DNA from: Oscillospiraceae bacterium
GTDB lineage: Bacteria > Bacillota > Clostridia > Oscillospirales > Ruminococcaceae
Reading direction: 5' to 3'
Assembly (NCBI GenBank): GCA_009777155.1
Contig: WRMK01000004.1
Location: forward strand, 1-38,174
Length of the DNA: 38,174 bases
Positions 23,583 through 31,862 of the stretch are shown piece by piece (the stretch's first letter is position 1; every line of letters starts with the position of its first letter). The notes under the pieces were generated by a model, which was not told the origin of the DNA, ran no database searches, and saw only the letters and a list, made by a program, of their open reading frames with translations. The translations under genes and the position numbers were made by a program.

Positions 23583-23651
23583 GGAAGGTGGGTTCCATGC
23601 CGCAATTTTCGTTGAAAATTGCTCAAGCGTGGGCGGCATGGTATTGAATTT
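23583..23651 (+). repeat. Leader element, copy 2, upstream of the second permease
   Basis: GGAAGG, 8 nt, an ATG inside arm CCATGCCGC, 29 nt, the inverse arm GCGGCATGG, then TGA and 4 nt to the permease ATG. An inner perfect hairpin GCAATTTTC / GAAAATTGC is present. The layout matches copy 1 before gpsA. Confidence 0.75.
23597..23647 (+). CDS. Putative 16-aa leader peptide before the second permease
   Basis: An ATG with GGAAGG 8 nt upstream encodes MPQFSLKIAQAWAAWY and stops 4 nt before the permease start. The permease ATG itself has no convincing RBS, so re-initiation is likely. The frame, length and spacings equal those of the gpsA leader; both peptides start MPQ, have Lys7 and Ala9, and contain AA at 13-14. 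Confidence 0.5.
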   Translation: MPQFSLKIAQAWAAWY

Positions 23652-24506
23652 ATGAAAGCTGGCGGTCTTCGACAAACCCGTTCTATTGGCGGGAACATAT
23701 TTGTTTATCTTATGCTAATCCTTTTCGGGGCGTTCTTCGCGTACCCGCTTGTGTTTGCTATAAATAACGCGTTCAAGCCGCTCAACGAAATCTTCCTGTT
23801 CCCACCGCGGCTGTTCGTGCAACAACCTACCATGAACAATTTCCGCGACCTGTTCACAATCATGAGCCGCGAGAGGATTACATTTTCACGCTACATATTC
23901 AACACCGCGTTTATAACCGCAGTCGGGACTTTCGGGCATATTATCATCGCCTCAATGGGCGCGTATGTCTTGTCAAAATATACTTTTCCGGGCAGTCGGC
24001 TGTTCTTTAAGGCGGTCATCGTTACGCTGATGTTCTCGGTGCATGTTACGGCGATTCCCAACTTTTTAATCATGAACCAGCTTGGCTGGGTTGATACCTA
24101 CGCCGCCGTAATTATCCCCGCGTTCGCAATGCCTATCGGCTTTTTCCTGCTGAAACAATTCATGGACACCGTCCCGATGACGCTGATTGAAGCGGCGAAA
24201 ATTGACGGTGCGAAAGAGTTTCTGATATTCTGGAGTATCGTAATGCCGACTGTAAAGCCTGCATGGTTGACAGTCATGGTTTTCTCGGTGCAGAACCTCT
24301 GGAACGCCCGCGCATCCAACTTTATCTTCTCGGAAGAATTGAAGACACTGCCGTACGCCTTGCAACAGATTCAAGCGGGCGGCGTTCAGCGGGCGGGTGT
24401 CGGCGCGGCGGTAACTTTATTTATAATGGTAGTCCCGCTCGTAGTCTTCATCAGCGCGCAGAGTAATATCATTGAAACCATGGCGAGTTCGGGAATTAAG
24501 GAGTAG
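23652..24506 (+). CDS. Sugar ABC transporter permease (CUT1, MalG type)
   Basis: The 284-aa protein from ATG 23652 has six predicted helices and the EAA loop IEAAKIDGAKEFLIFWSIVMP. The C-terminus IIETMASSGIKE is the classic MalG-type ending. The ORF-track start at 23619 would be a TTG without an RBS, inside the leader element. It pairs with the permease upstream. The start is unusual in depending on an upstream 16-codon ORF. Confidence 0.92.
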   Translation: MKAGGLRQTRSIGGNIFVYLMLILFGAFFAYPLVFAINNAFKPLNEIFLFPPRLFVQQPTMNNFRDLFTIMSRERITFSRYIFNTAFITAVGTFGHIIIASMGAYVLSKYTFPGSRLFFKAVIVTLMFSVHVTAIPNFLIMNQLGWVDTYAAVIIPAFAMPIGFFLLKQFMDTVPMTLIEAAKIDGAKEFLIFWSIVMPTVKPAWLTVMVFSVQNLWNARASNFIFSEELKTLPYALQQIQAGGVQRAGVGAAVTLFIMVVPLVVFISAQSNIIETMASSGIKE

Positions 24507-24511
24507 GGTGT

Positions 24512-26269
24512 ATGAGAAAATTACTTGCAATAGTGCTTAGTTCTGTGCTTTTAATCGGGCTTGCTTCGACGGTTCATGCCGCGGGGCCGACCAACTATAC
24601 CTATGTCTACGGCTTTTGGGCGGACGAAATCGCCACGCCGGACGCCTTTGCGGTTGCGGGAATGGTTTACGGCTTTGATTACGGCATCGGCAACTTCAAC
24701 AACCCGCAAGACCTGCACTCCTGCAAACTCACCAACAAGCTCTACATTGCCGACACCGGAAATAATCGCATAGTCGTCTTCGACTTGGACGAGAGCACCG
24801 ATAGTTTCGTGCTGAACCGCGTTGTTACGGGGGTTTATATTGACCCTGCGGACGTGCCGGTTCTGCGCGATGTGGGCGAAGTTGACCTTGAGGAGGACGA
24901 CGAGGAAGGCGCGCCGCATTTTGACGACGGTGAGCATAGCGTTGATGAAACTGAACATTTTGACGATGACGAGGACGATGTGAACCCGCAAACGGACGAA
25001 ATTGACGAACAATGGACAATGGACAATGGACAATTGACAATTGATGATGAAGATGAAAACGAGATTGACGAAGACGGTCTTGTTGAAGATGAAGAATTTC
25101 CGCTTTATAATGAGGACGGCTTGATTTTCAGCGGGTTCAATTCGCCGCACGGGATTTTCGTTGACAAGCATGGCGAGATTTTCATTGCCGATACGCTGAA
25201 TCAGCGGATATTGCGCCTTGACAACGATTTTAACTACATAAACTCGGTCTTCCGGCCCGACGACCCCACCGTCGTTGACGACGGCATAGAATTTCTGCCG
25301 CTGAAATTAGTCGCGGACTTCTCGGGGAGAATTTTCACACAAGTACGAAACGTGAACAAAGGCTTCATGGAGTTCGATGTAGACGGGACTTTTCATGGGT
25401 ACATGGGCGCGTCCCGCGTTGAGCCAAGACTAATCGACATTTTTTGGAAACGTATCGCAACCGACGCACAACGGCGGCAGATGGAGCTGTTTGTACCGAC
25501 CGAGTATAATAACCTTTCGCTCGACCATGACGGCTTTGTTTACGCGACTTTGAGTGCATATTCGGGCAACCCGTTCGACGGTGTCGCGCCTGTCCGCAGG
25601 CTTAACGCTATCGGCGAGGATATACTTATCCGCAACGGCTACGCCGAACCCGCCGGGGACTGGTGGGGCGGCTCTTTCGGGGGGATACAGGGCATGTCGA
25701 GATTTGCCGACGTGACGGTCTTCCCCAATAATTCCTACGCAGTTCTCGACCGCACACGGGGCAGGATTTTCATGTACGACTACCAAGGCGAGTTGCTGTA
25801 CGTTTTCGGCGGTATCGGCAACACACGCGGGCGATTCTTGGACGTTGCGGCGATTGACCGCATGGGGGATAATCTGTTGGTGCTTGACCCCCGCGCCGCC
25901 ACTGTGACACGCTTTGCGCCCACTCGATACGGCAGTTACATTACCGCCGCCATGGACTATTACTACAGCGGCGACTACGACAAGTCGGCCGAAATGTGGA
26001 ACATGGTAATGAACCTCAATGGTAACTACGACTTTGCGTACATTGGCATGGGCAGGGCCGCACTCCGTAACGAGCAATACGCCGAGGCAATGCGGCTTTA
26101 CGAGATTAAACACGACCAAGAGAATTATGGCAAAGCCTTTCAGCTGTTCCGAAAAGACTGGATTGAGGCCAATATAACGACGATTCTGCTGTGTTTGTTG
26201 GTAGTTTATGTGATACTGAAGACACTTTCGATTGTGCTGAAAATCCGTAATAAGCGTAAGGGGGAATAA
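24512..26269 (+). CDS. Secreted, membrane-anchored NHL-repeat protein with acidic insertion
   Basis: The 585-aa protein has a signal peptide (MRKLLAIVLSSVLLIGLASTVHA), beta-propeller NHL-like repeats (KLYIADTGNNRIVVFDL, EIFIADTLNQRILRL, NSYAVLDRTRGRIFMY), a TPR-like helical pair (YYYSGDYDKSAEMWNMVM, EQYAEAMRLYEIK) and a C-terminal membrane helix with a basic tail. Between the first two propeller repeats lies an acidic insertion of about 90 residues. It contains DEQWTMDNGQLTIDD, which is a translated arm of a family 2 repeat. Proteins of this type occur with Yip1 and DUF5696 genes in sugar ABC loci; their role is unknown. RBS GGAG precedes the ATG. Confidence 0.85.
   Translation: MRKLLAIVLSSVLLIGLASTVHAAGPTNYTYVYGFWADEIATPDAFAVAGMVYGFDYGIGNFNNPQDLHSCKLTNKLYIADTGNNRIVVFDLDESTDSFVLNRVVTGVYIDPADVPVLRDVGEVDLEEDDEEGAPHFDDGEHSVDETEHFDDDEDDVNPQTDEIDEQWTMDNGQLTIDDEDENEIDEDGLVEDEEFPLYNEDGLIFSGFNSPHGIFVDKHGEIFIADTLNQRILRLDNDFNYINSVFRPDDPTVVDDGIEFLPLKLVADFSGRIFTQVRNVNKGFMEFDVDGTFHGYMGASRVEPRLIDIFWKRIATDAQRRQMELFVPTEYNNLSLDHDGFVYATLSAYSGNPFDGVAPVRRLNAIGEDILIRNGYAEPAGDWWGGSFGGIQGMSRFADVTVFPNNSYAVLDRTRGRIFMYDYQGELLYVFGGIGNTRGRFLDVAAIDRMGDNLLVLDPRAATVTRFAPTRYGSYITAAMDYYYSGDYDKSAEMWNMVMNLNGNYDFAYIGMGRAALRNEQYAEAMRLYEIKHDQENYGKAFQLFRKDWIEANITTILLCLLVVYVILKTLSIVLKIRNKRKGE
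25004..25043. repeat. Family 2 heptamer arm inside the NHL-repeat coding sequence
   Basis: GACGAACAATGG is followed by a 7-bp ladder (GACAATG, GACAATG, GACAATT, GACAATT). The left end is the same as in the element at 2321-2470. The array is read in frame, but one unit more or less would shift the frame. Confidence 0.85.
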
Positions 26270-26271
26270 TC

Positions 26272-26931
26272 ATGGTGGCCACTCTAAAGAATATTGACAC
26301 CTATACCGAGCTGCTCAAACAGCTTAAATACGCACTCTACTGCATATTTCACCCTGCCGACGGCTTTTGGTGCATTAACAGGGAAAAGCGGGCTTCGGTG
26401 GCGTCGGCGACTGTGCTTTTGGTGGTCTACTGCCTGATTGAGGTCATGCGGTTGACACTTACCAACTTTCAAATGCTCTTAGTGCCGATTGAGTACTTCA
26501 ACGCACCTATGGCGGCGTTGTCAATCTGCGTGCCTATCCTGCTCTGGAGCGTTGCGAACTGGGGGTTCACCACATTATTCAACGGCAAGGGCAAGCTTTC
26601 GGACATTTACGTCGCGACTGTTTACGCCTTCACCCCTGTAATTATTTGCAATGCCGCGGGTATAGTTATCAGCCAATTTATCACCTTTGAGGAAGGCGTG
26701 CTGTATCATACAATGCTGTCAATCGCGGGGATTTGGGCGTTTCTGTTGGTCTTGGTCGCGATGATGCAAGTCCATGATTACACCCTGCTCAAAGCAATCG
26801 CCACAAGCCTGCTCGCAATCTGCGGAATCGGGTTTATAGTCTTCATTTTCCTGCTGTTTTTCAGCCTTGTGAGCGATGCGTTTATGTATTTTTACAGTCT
26901 TTATAATGAGATTGTTTTTAGGCTTTATTAG
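26272..26931 (+). CDS. Yip1-domain membrane protein
   Basis: The 219-aa protein has a soluble N-terminus, the FHPADGFWCINREKR motif common in bacterial Yip1 proteins, and five predicted membrane helices. GKGKLSDIYVATVYAFTPVI is the typical conserved core. The start lies 3 nt after the NHL gene stop, with AAGGGGG overlapping that stop region, so the two are tightly coupled. The function is unknown. Its constant company with DUF5696 and sugar permeases suggests an accessory membrane component of the transporter. Confidence 0.85.
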   Translation: MVATLKNIDTYTELLKQLKYALYCIFHPADGFWCINREKRASVASATVLLVVYCLIEVMRLTLTNFQMLLVPIEYFNAPMAALSICVPILLWSVANWGFTTLFNGKGKLSDIYVATVYAFTPVIICNAAGIVISQFITFEEGVLYHTMLSIAGIWAFLLVLVAMMQVHDYTLLKAIATSLLAICGIGFIVFIFLLFFSLVSDAFMYFYSLYNEIVFRLY

Positions 26932-26989
26932 CACCGTTAAAATTTTAACAATCGCAAAAGGGTGCAGTGAAATCTGCGGGCGAAACTCA

Positions 26990-27072
26990 CGGACGCGCAA
27001 TGCGCGCCCCTACATATAGCGCACGACTTTAATATTCGCCTACATATTGTAGGGGCGGGCATTGCCCGTCCG
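26990..27072. repeat. CCCCTACA-family hairpin pair between Yip1 and DUF5696 genes
   Basis: CGGACGCGCAATGCGCGCCC ending CCTACA faces the inverted TTGTAGGGGCGGGCATTGCC. Just upstream lies a 14-bp palindrome GTTAAAATTTTAAC (26936-26949) inside GCACC...GGGTGC. Confidence 0.8.
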
Positions 27073-27124
27073 CAAGCCCCGCACTGTTTTTAGGCTTTAC
27101 TAATTGTATAAAGGGAGCAACCAC

Positions 27125-29677
27125 ATGAGAAAACTTCTGCTTACGGCACTATCGCTATTGTCTCTGCTGTTTTTGTTAATACTCGCCGCCTGTTCGTCGT
27201 CGGTTGACGATGAGGAGGGTATACGTGTGCGCGGGTTTGACGCGGGTGAAGCCCCTCAAGTCTACGAGTTCGAGAACGAGAGCCTGCTCCTTTCCTTCCA
27301 CCCCCACACCACCCACTTCTCACTCTTGGACAAAAACACAGGTGTCGTCTGGGAATCCAACCCGCAGGAAGACCTCGGTGCAACCGGGCTTACCGACAGA
27401 ATCATGAAGTCGTTGCTTGTGTTGTCCTACTCCGAGAAGAATGGCGTTACAAGCACCCTCGACAGCTTCCGATACAGCGTTGACAAAGAGTTGTACGAGT
27501 ATGAAGTTTTTGACAACGGCTTTGAAATTCACTTCACAATCGGCGATATTGAGCGGATTTTCTACATTCCCGAAGCCATTCCCGAGTGGAGAATGGACCA
27601 GCTGACCGCCGACATGACACCCGAAGAAGTGCGGCAAATCCCCAACTTGTTCTACCGGATTTACAGCCCGTCAATGACCGTTCCGTCCGGTGAGACTATG
27701 GCGAGTATACGCGAGAGATTCCCCGACTTGGACGAGACGCGGGTCTATGCACTGCGCGATATTGGCGCGCACTTGAAGGCGCAAGCCGAGGACCTGTTTG
27801 AAAAGTACGGCTATACAATGGACGACTACAGGGACGACCTCGAGTTTTACGGTGAGGAGCGGGAAGTTACCGCGCCTGTGTTTAATATCACTCTGCGGGT
27901 CGAGCTTGACGGCGAGTCCTTGAAAGTCTCTGTGCCTTATGACGAAATCGAGTACAGAACCGAGTTCCCGCCTGTTGGCTTGAGCGTTCTGCCGTATTTC
28001 GGGGCAGGGCATCTTGACGACGAGGGGTACATGTTAGTGCCGGACGGTGCGGGCGCGTTGATTAATTTTAACAACGGCAAAGGCAATCAAAACCCCTACT
28101 TCAACAGGGTCTACGGTTGGGACGAGGCGATTTCACGCGAGGCAATGATTAACGACAACAAGGCGCATTATCCCGTGTTCGGGATTGAGAAGAATGAGAA
28201 TGCAATGCTCTGCATTATCGAGCAGGGGGCGGCTTACGCCAGTGTTCGTGCCGATGTGTCGGGTGCGTTGATTAGGAATAGTAACTATAATAACGTCTTC
28301 GCCGAGTATTCGCTTATACACAGCGAAAACTTGGAGATTGCCGCCAAAAGTAACACCGCCGTCCTGCTGTTTGAGCGGGATTTAGCGGAGGGCGAGAGCC
28401 TTGTGCAGAGCTATTACTTCCCGAAAAACAACGGCTATATGGGCATGGCCGAGAAATACCGCGAGTATCTCATTGAGCGGCACCCGCATTTGGCGTTGTC
28501 CGATACGAGCAGTGTTCCCGTGGCGGTTGAAATTGTCGGCGCGGTTAATAGGGTTCAGCATGTTTTGGGGATACCGGTAGACCGGTCATTCGGGCTGACT
28601 ACTTATAATCAAGCAAGCGATATTGTGAATGATTTGAGTAGACGCGGCTTTGACGATGTGCATTATAGGCTTACGGGGTGGTTCAACAGTAGCTTACAGC
28701 ATACTGTGCCTACGAAAGTCAAGCTGATTTCGGGGCTTGGGAATAAGCGCGGCCTCACTAATTTAGTTAGCACCGTGAACAATAACAATTCGCAGATATA
28801 CATGGAAGCGAATTTCCTGTACATGTACGACACTTCGCCGTTCGACGGGTTCAGTTTGAACCGCGACGCGGCACGCTATGTCAACCGCAAACGTGTGCAA
28901 GCCTACCCGCACAGCTTTGTCTCGTTCGGGCCTAAAACATGGTATGAAGGCTTTTACCTCGCCCGCCCCGACTTCATGATGAGCACAATTGACAGCTTTA
29001 TCGGCAGTATTGGCAGTTACGGCGCAGAGAATATTGCATTCCGCACAATCGGCAATAACTTAGCGGGCGACTATAACGAAAAGCGCAAAATCAGCCGCGA
29101 GGCCTCGATGAATACCCAGATTGATAAGCTTGCCGAGCTTCGCGCAAAGGGCAACTCGATAATGCTCCAGAGCGGGTACGCCTACGCCGCCCCCTACGCC
29201 GACTTCATTACCGACTTCCCGCTTGGGTGGCAGGGCTTTGGAATCTTGGACGTTGAGATACCTTTCTATCAAATAGTTTTACACGGCTTAGTGCCGTATG
29301 CGGGCAGACCGATAAACTTGGCCGAAGACTACGACATGAATATTTTACGGAGCCTTGAGACCGGCTCGGGCCTGTATTTCCACTTCATGCACGAGAATCC
29401 GTTAGTACTGCAAGACTCGCGGTATTTGGAATTTTTCTCCAGTCAATACTCGATGTGGGCGGAGACGGCGGAGGAATTGCTCGACTTCTTCGACACACAA
29501 ATCGGCGATACATACAACCAGTACATAACCGACTATATAGCCTTGGCGGAGGGTGTGAGCGTAACAGAGTATGCAAACGGCGTCAAGGTAATCGTGAACA
29601 GGTCGGGCGTGCCGCATGTGTATGAGGGCAAGGTAATCAACAGCATGGACTTTACGGTGATAAGGGGGGGAAGATAG
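27125..29677 (+). CDS. DUF5696 lipoprotein
   Basis: The start is ATG 27125 with AAGGGAG 7 nt upstream; the signal peptide MRKLLLTALSLLSLLFLLILAAC is a lipoprotein signal with Cys23. The mature protein of about 825 aa should sit on the outer face of the membrane. I recognise the family from context and from segments such as NTGVVWESNP and VPDGAGALINFNNGKG. Residues from about 470 onward look like a (beta/alpha)8 barrel (GFDDVHYRLTGWFN, MYMYDTSP-like strands), so a glycosidase-like fold is possible, but I cannot point to catalytic residues. It lies between the Yip1 gene and a second permease pair. Confidence 0.85.
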   Translation: MRKLLLTALSLLSLLFLLILAACSSSVDDEEGIRVRGFDAGEAPQVYEFENESLLLSFHPHTTHFSLLDKNTGVVWESNPQEDLGATGLTDRIMKSLLVLSYSEKNGVTSTLDSFRYSVDKELYEYEVFDNGFEIHFTIGDIERIFYIPEAIPEWRMDQLTADMTPEEVRQIPNLFYRIYSPSMTVPSGETMASIRERFPDLDETRVYALRDIGAHLKAQAEDLFEKYGYTMDDYRDDLEFYGEEREVTAPVFNITLRVELDGESLKVSVPYDEIEYRTEFPPVGLSVLPYFGAGHLDDEGYMLVPDGAGALINFNNGKGNQNPYFNRVYGWDEAISREAMINDNKAHYPVFGIEKNENAMLCIIEQGAAYASVRADVSGALIRNSNYNNVFAEYSLIHSENLEIAAKSNTAVLLFERDLAEGESLVQSYYFPKNNGYMGMAEKYREYLIERHPHLALSDTSSVPVAVEIVGAVNRVQHVLGIPVDRSFGLTTYNQASDIVNDLSRRGFDDVHYRLTGWFNSSLQHTVPTKVKLISGLGNKRGLTNLVSTVNNNNSQIYMEANFLYMYDTSPFDGFSLNRDAARYVNRKRVQAYPHSFVSFGPKTWYEGFYLARPDFMMSTIDSFIGSIGSYGAENIAFRTIGNNLAGDYNEKRKISREASMNTQIDKLAELRAKGNSIMLQSGYAYAAPYADFITDFPLGWQGFGILDVEIPFYQIVLHGLVPYAGRPINLAEDYDMNILRSLETGSGLYFHFMHENPLVLQDSRYLEFFSSQYSMWAETAEELLDFFDTQIGDTYNQYITDYIALAEGVSVTEYANGVKVIVNRSGVPHVYEGKVINSMDFTVIRGGR

Positions 29678-30679
29678 TTGGAAACAGTTAAAACAGTTGA
29701 AACAACTGATTCACGACAAGGCAAAAAGCCGCTTTCCATGCCACCCCAAAAGGGCGGATTGGCAGGGAAAATTCAAAACCTCCCGATGAATACTAAGAAT
29801 GCCATCGCAGGGTACTTGTTCATTTCGCCGTTTATTATCGGCTTTTTGGCGTTCATGTTTTTCCCAATGCTCGAGTCTGTACGTATGTCGTTCAGCGAGG
29901 TCACTATGGACTTGGCTACTGCGCGATTTTCGCTGGCGTTCACCGGCTTTGAAAACTATCGCTGGGTCTTCAGAGTTGACCCCGAGTTTATGCGATTGCT
30001 GACTGAAGAATTGCGTAACATGGCATTTTCTGTGCCTGCTGTAATTGTCTTTTCGTTCTTTGTTGCGCTGATTCTCAATCAAAAGTTTAAGTTTCGCGGC
30101 GTTGTGCGTTCGGTCTTTTTCCTGCCTGTAATTCTGTCGGCGGGGGTAATGCTCGGCCTTGAAAACAGCAATGCTTTGTTGCGTGACATGCAGGACTTGG
30201 TGCGGGAAAGCAACGCGATGACCTCTACGATTACGGGCGTGCTTGAAGACTTGATAGGCAGAACCGGGTTCACTTTTATGGACGTGCTTTTGGAGTATGT
30301 TTTCGCGACTATTAACAGGATTTACGATATTGCGCTCATCTCCGGTATACAGATAATAATTTTCTTGTCGGGGTTGCAGACTATATCGCCTTCTATGTAC
30401 GAAGCGTCGAAAATTGAGGGCGCGACGGCGTGGGAAAACTTTTGGAAGATTACCTTCCCGATGATTAGCTCGCTTATACTCGTCAACGTAATCTACTCGG
30501 TTATTGATTACTTTGTGCGGAGCGACAATCGCGTTATGGCAAAGGTTACGGGCGCGATTTCGGGCGACGTCGCCTACGGGCACAGCTTTGCTATGGCGTG
30601 GTCGTACTTTGGGATTGTAATTGTCATTGTGGGGATTTTGGCTCTTATTATATCAAGAAAGGTTTACTACTATGAATAA
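29678..30679 (+). CDS. Sugar ABC transporter permease (CUT1, MalF/UgpA type), second set
   Basis: The 333-aa protein starts with TTG directly after the DUF5696 stop; the run AAGGGGGG lies at the right distance, so I accept the TTG although an ATG occurs at 29739. Six helices and the EAA loop YEASKIEGATAWENFWKITFP are visible. Between helices there is a large insertion (about 165-215, NSNALLRDMQDLVRESNAMT), seen in some members next to DUF5696 genes. It would form the second transporter with the following permease and lipoprotein. Confidence 0.92.
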   Translation: METVKTVETTDSRQGKKPLSMPPQKGGLAGKIQNLPMNTKNAIAGYLFISPFIIGFLAFMFFPMLESVRMSFSEVTMDLATARFSLAFTGFENYRWVFRVDPEFMRLLTEELRNMAFSVPAVIVFSFFVALILNQKFKFRGVVRSVFFLPVILSAGVMLGLENSNALLRDMQDLVRESNAMTSTITGVLEDLIGRTGFTFMDVLLEYVFATINRIYDIALISGIQIIIFLSGLQTISPSMYEASKIEGATAWENFWKITFPMISSLILVNVIYSVIDYFVRSDNRVMAKVTGAISGDVAYGHSFAMAWSYFGIVIVIVGILALIISRKVYYYE

Positions 30680-31745
30680 CGACCGAACCGCCGCATTAAC
30701 CAAGAAAAACTACAAGCCAAAGCGGTCTTCTTTCAAGGAATTGCTCCAAAGAAACAGGGACTCCGGCGGGTATCTTTTCAGAAAAAACGTCGGGCACTGG
30801 TTCTTTGTATTCGTTCGAGGGGTGCTTTTGTTTGGGCTGTGCTTTTTAATTCTACAGCCGCTGTTGAATAAAATCGCGCTGAGTTTCATGTCGGAGGCGG
30901 ACATTTTCGACCCGACCGTGCATAATATCCCGCGCGAATTTACCACCGATAATTACACCATGACGGCACTGCTCATGACCTACTGGATGTCGCTCCGCAA
31001 CACATTCTTTCTGACTTTGGTGATTGCGTTTTTGCAGGTCGCCGCTTGCACTTTCGTGGGGTATGGCTTTGCGCGGTTCAAGTTCCCGCTGAAAAATTTT
31101 TGGTTCGGCTGTGTAATGGTGCTTATTTTAGTACCGCCGCAGACGATTTTGAGTACGCTGTATCTGCATTTCTACAACTTTGATGTGTTCGGAATAATCA
31201 CCTTTTTCCGCGGGCTGTTCTTCACACCCGCACAGGAGGGCGATGTGCTCGGGCCGCTGAATCTTTTGGGCAGTCCGTTGCCGTACTTGATGATGAGCGC
31301 GACCTGCATGGGGTTGAAAAACGGGCTGTATATCTACATGATACGGCAGTATTTCCGCAATGTGCCTAAAGATATTGAGGAAGCCGCATACGTTGACGGG
31401 TGCGGGAAATTCAAGACTTTCTACGCGATTATGCTGCCCGATGCAAAGGCAATTATCGTCTCGTGTTTTTTGTTCTCGTTTGTGTGGCAGTGGACTGATT
31501 CGCTGTTCTCGAATTTGTTTTTGCGGAGCATGAACGTCTTGTCAAGCACGGTCGGCACGTTGGACGAGAGCTTGACCGACTACTTCATAAGCAACTACGG
31601 GCGCAACGCCTTCCCCTCGCTCGGCTATCAACAGCAGATAGTCGCGACGGGTATGCTGATGTTTATCGCGCCGCTCATACTGCTGTATTTGGTGGCACAG
31701 AAAGGCTTTGTGGAAAGTATCTCGCAGTCGGGTATTAAAATGTAG
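30672..31745 (+). CDS. Sugar ABC transporter permease (CUT1, MalG type), second set
   Basis: The start is ATG 30672, overlapping the previous gene by 8 nt, with AAAGG 9 nt upstream; the ORF-track start at 30621 is inside the upstream gene. The 357-aa protein has a long basic N-terminal tail (LTKKNYKPKRSSFKELLQRN) before the first helix, the EAA loop EEAAYVDGCGKFKTFYAIMLP and the ending VESISQSGIKM. A hairpin TTAAGAAA / TTTCTTAA follows the stop at once (31746-31765). Confidence 0.92.
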   Translation: MNNDRTAALTKKNYKPKRSSFKELLQRNRDSGGYLFRKNVGHWFFVFVRGVLLFGLCFLILQPLLNKIALSFMSEADIFDPTVHNIPREFTTDNYTMTALLMTYWMSLRNTFFLTLVIAFLQVAACTFVGYGFARFKFPLKNFWFGCVMVLILVPPQTILSTLYLHFYNFDVFGIITFFRGLFFTPAQEGDVLGPLNLLGSPLPYLMMSATCMGLKNGLYIYMIRQYFRNVPKDIEEAAYVDGCGKFKTFYAIMLPDAKAIIVSCFLFSFVWQWTDSLFSNLFLRSMNVLSSTVGTLDESLTDYFISNYGRNAFPSLGYQQQIVATGMLMFIAPLILLYLVAQKGFVESISQSGIKM

Positions 31746-31765
31746 TTAAGAAAGAAGTTTCTTAA
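31746..31765 (+). terminator. Hairpin after the permease gene, possible attenuator or mRNA-processing site
   Basis: TTAAGAAA, GAAG loop, TTTCTTAA begins directly after the stop codon. There is no U-run, so it may stabilise the upstream mRNA rather than terminate. Confidence 0.4.
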
Positions 31766-31801
31766 TGATAAATCAACACGCATTAGTCGATTGTGAATTT
31801 G

Positions 31802-31826
31802 CGGACGCGCAATGCGCGCCCCTACA
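31802..31826. repeat. Single CCCCTACA-family hairpin
   Basis: CGGACGCGCAATGCGCGCCC followed by CTACA lies 36 nt before the solute-binding lipoprotein gene. Confidence 0.8.
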
Positions 31827-31862
31827 ATCAGCTAAAACTATTTATTCTGTAGGAGGAATACT

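Noticed and set aside
23619-23651. TTG start at 23619 for the second permease
   Set aside because: It has no RBS and would run through the conserved leader element; ATG 23652 follows the 16-codon leader at the same 4-nt distance as before gpsA.
25430-26119. 229-aa minus-strand ORF opposite the NHL gene
   Set aside because: Shadow ORF caused by codon bias of the real gene.
29711-30583. 290-aa minus-strand ORF opposite the permease gene
   Set aside because: It is rich in His, Arg and Asn with no hydrophobic core or RBS, and lies fully antisense to a permease with clear motifs.
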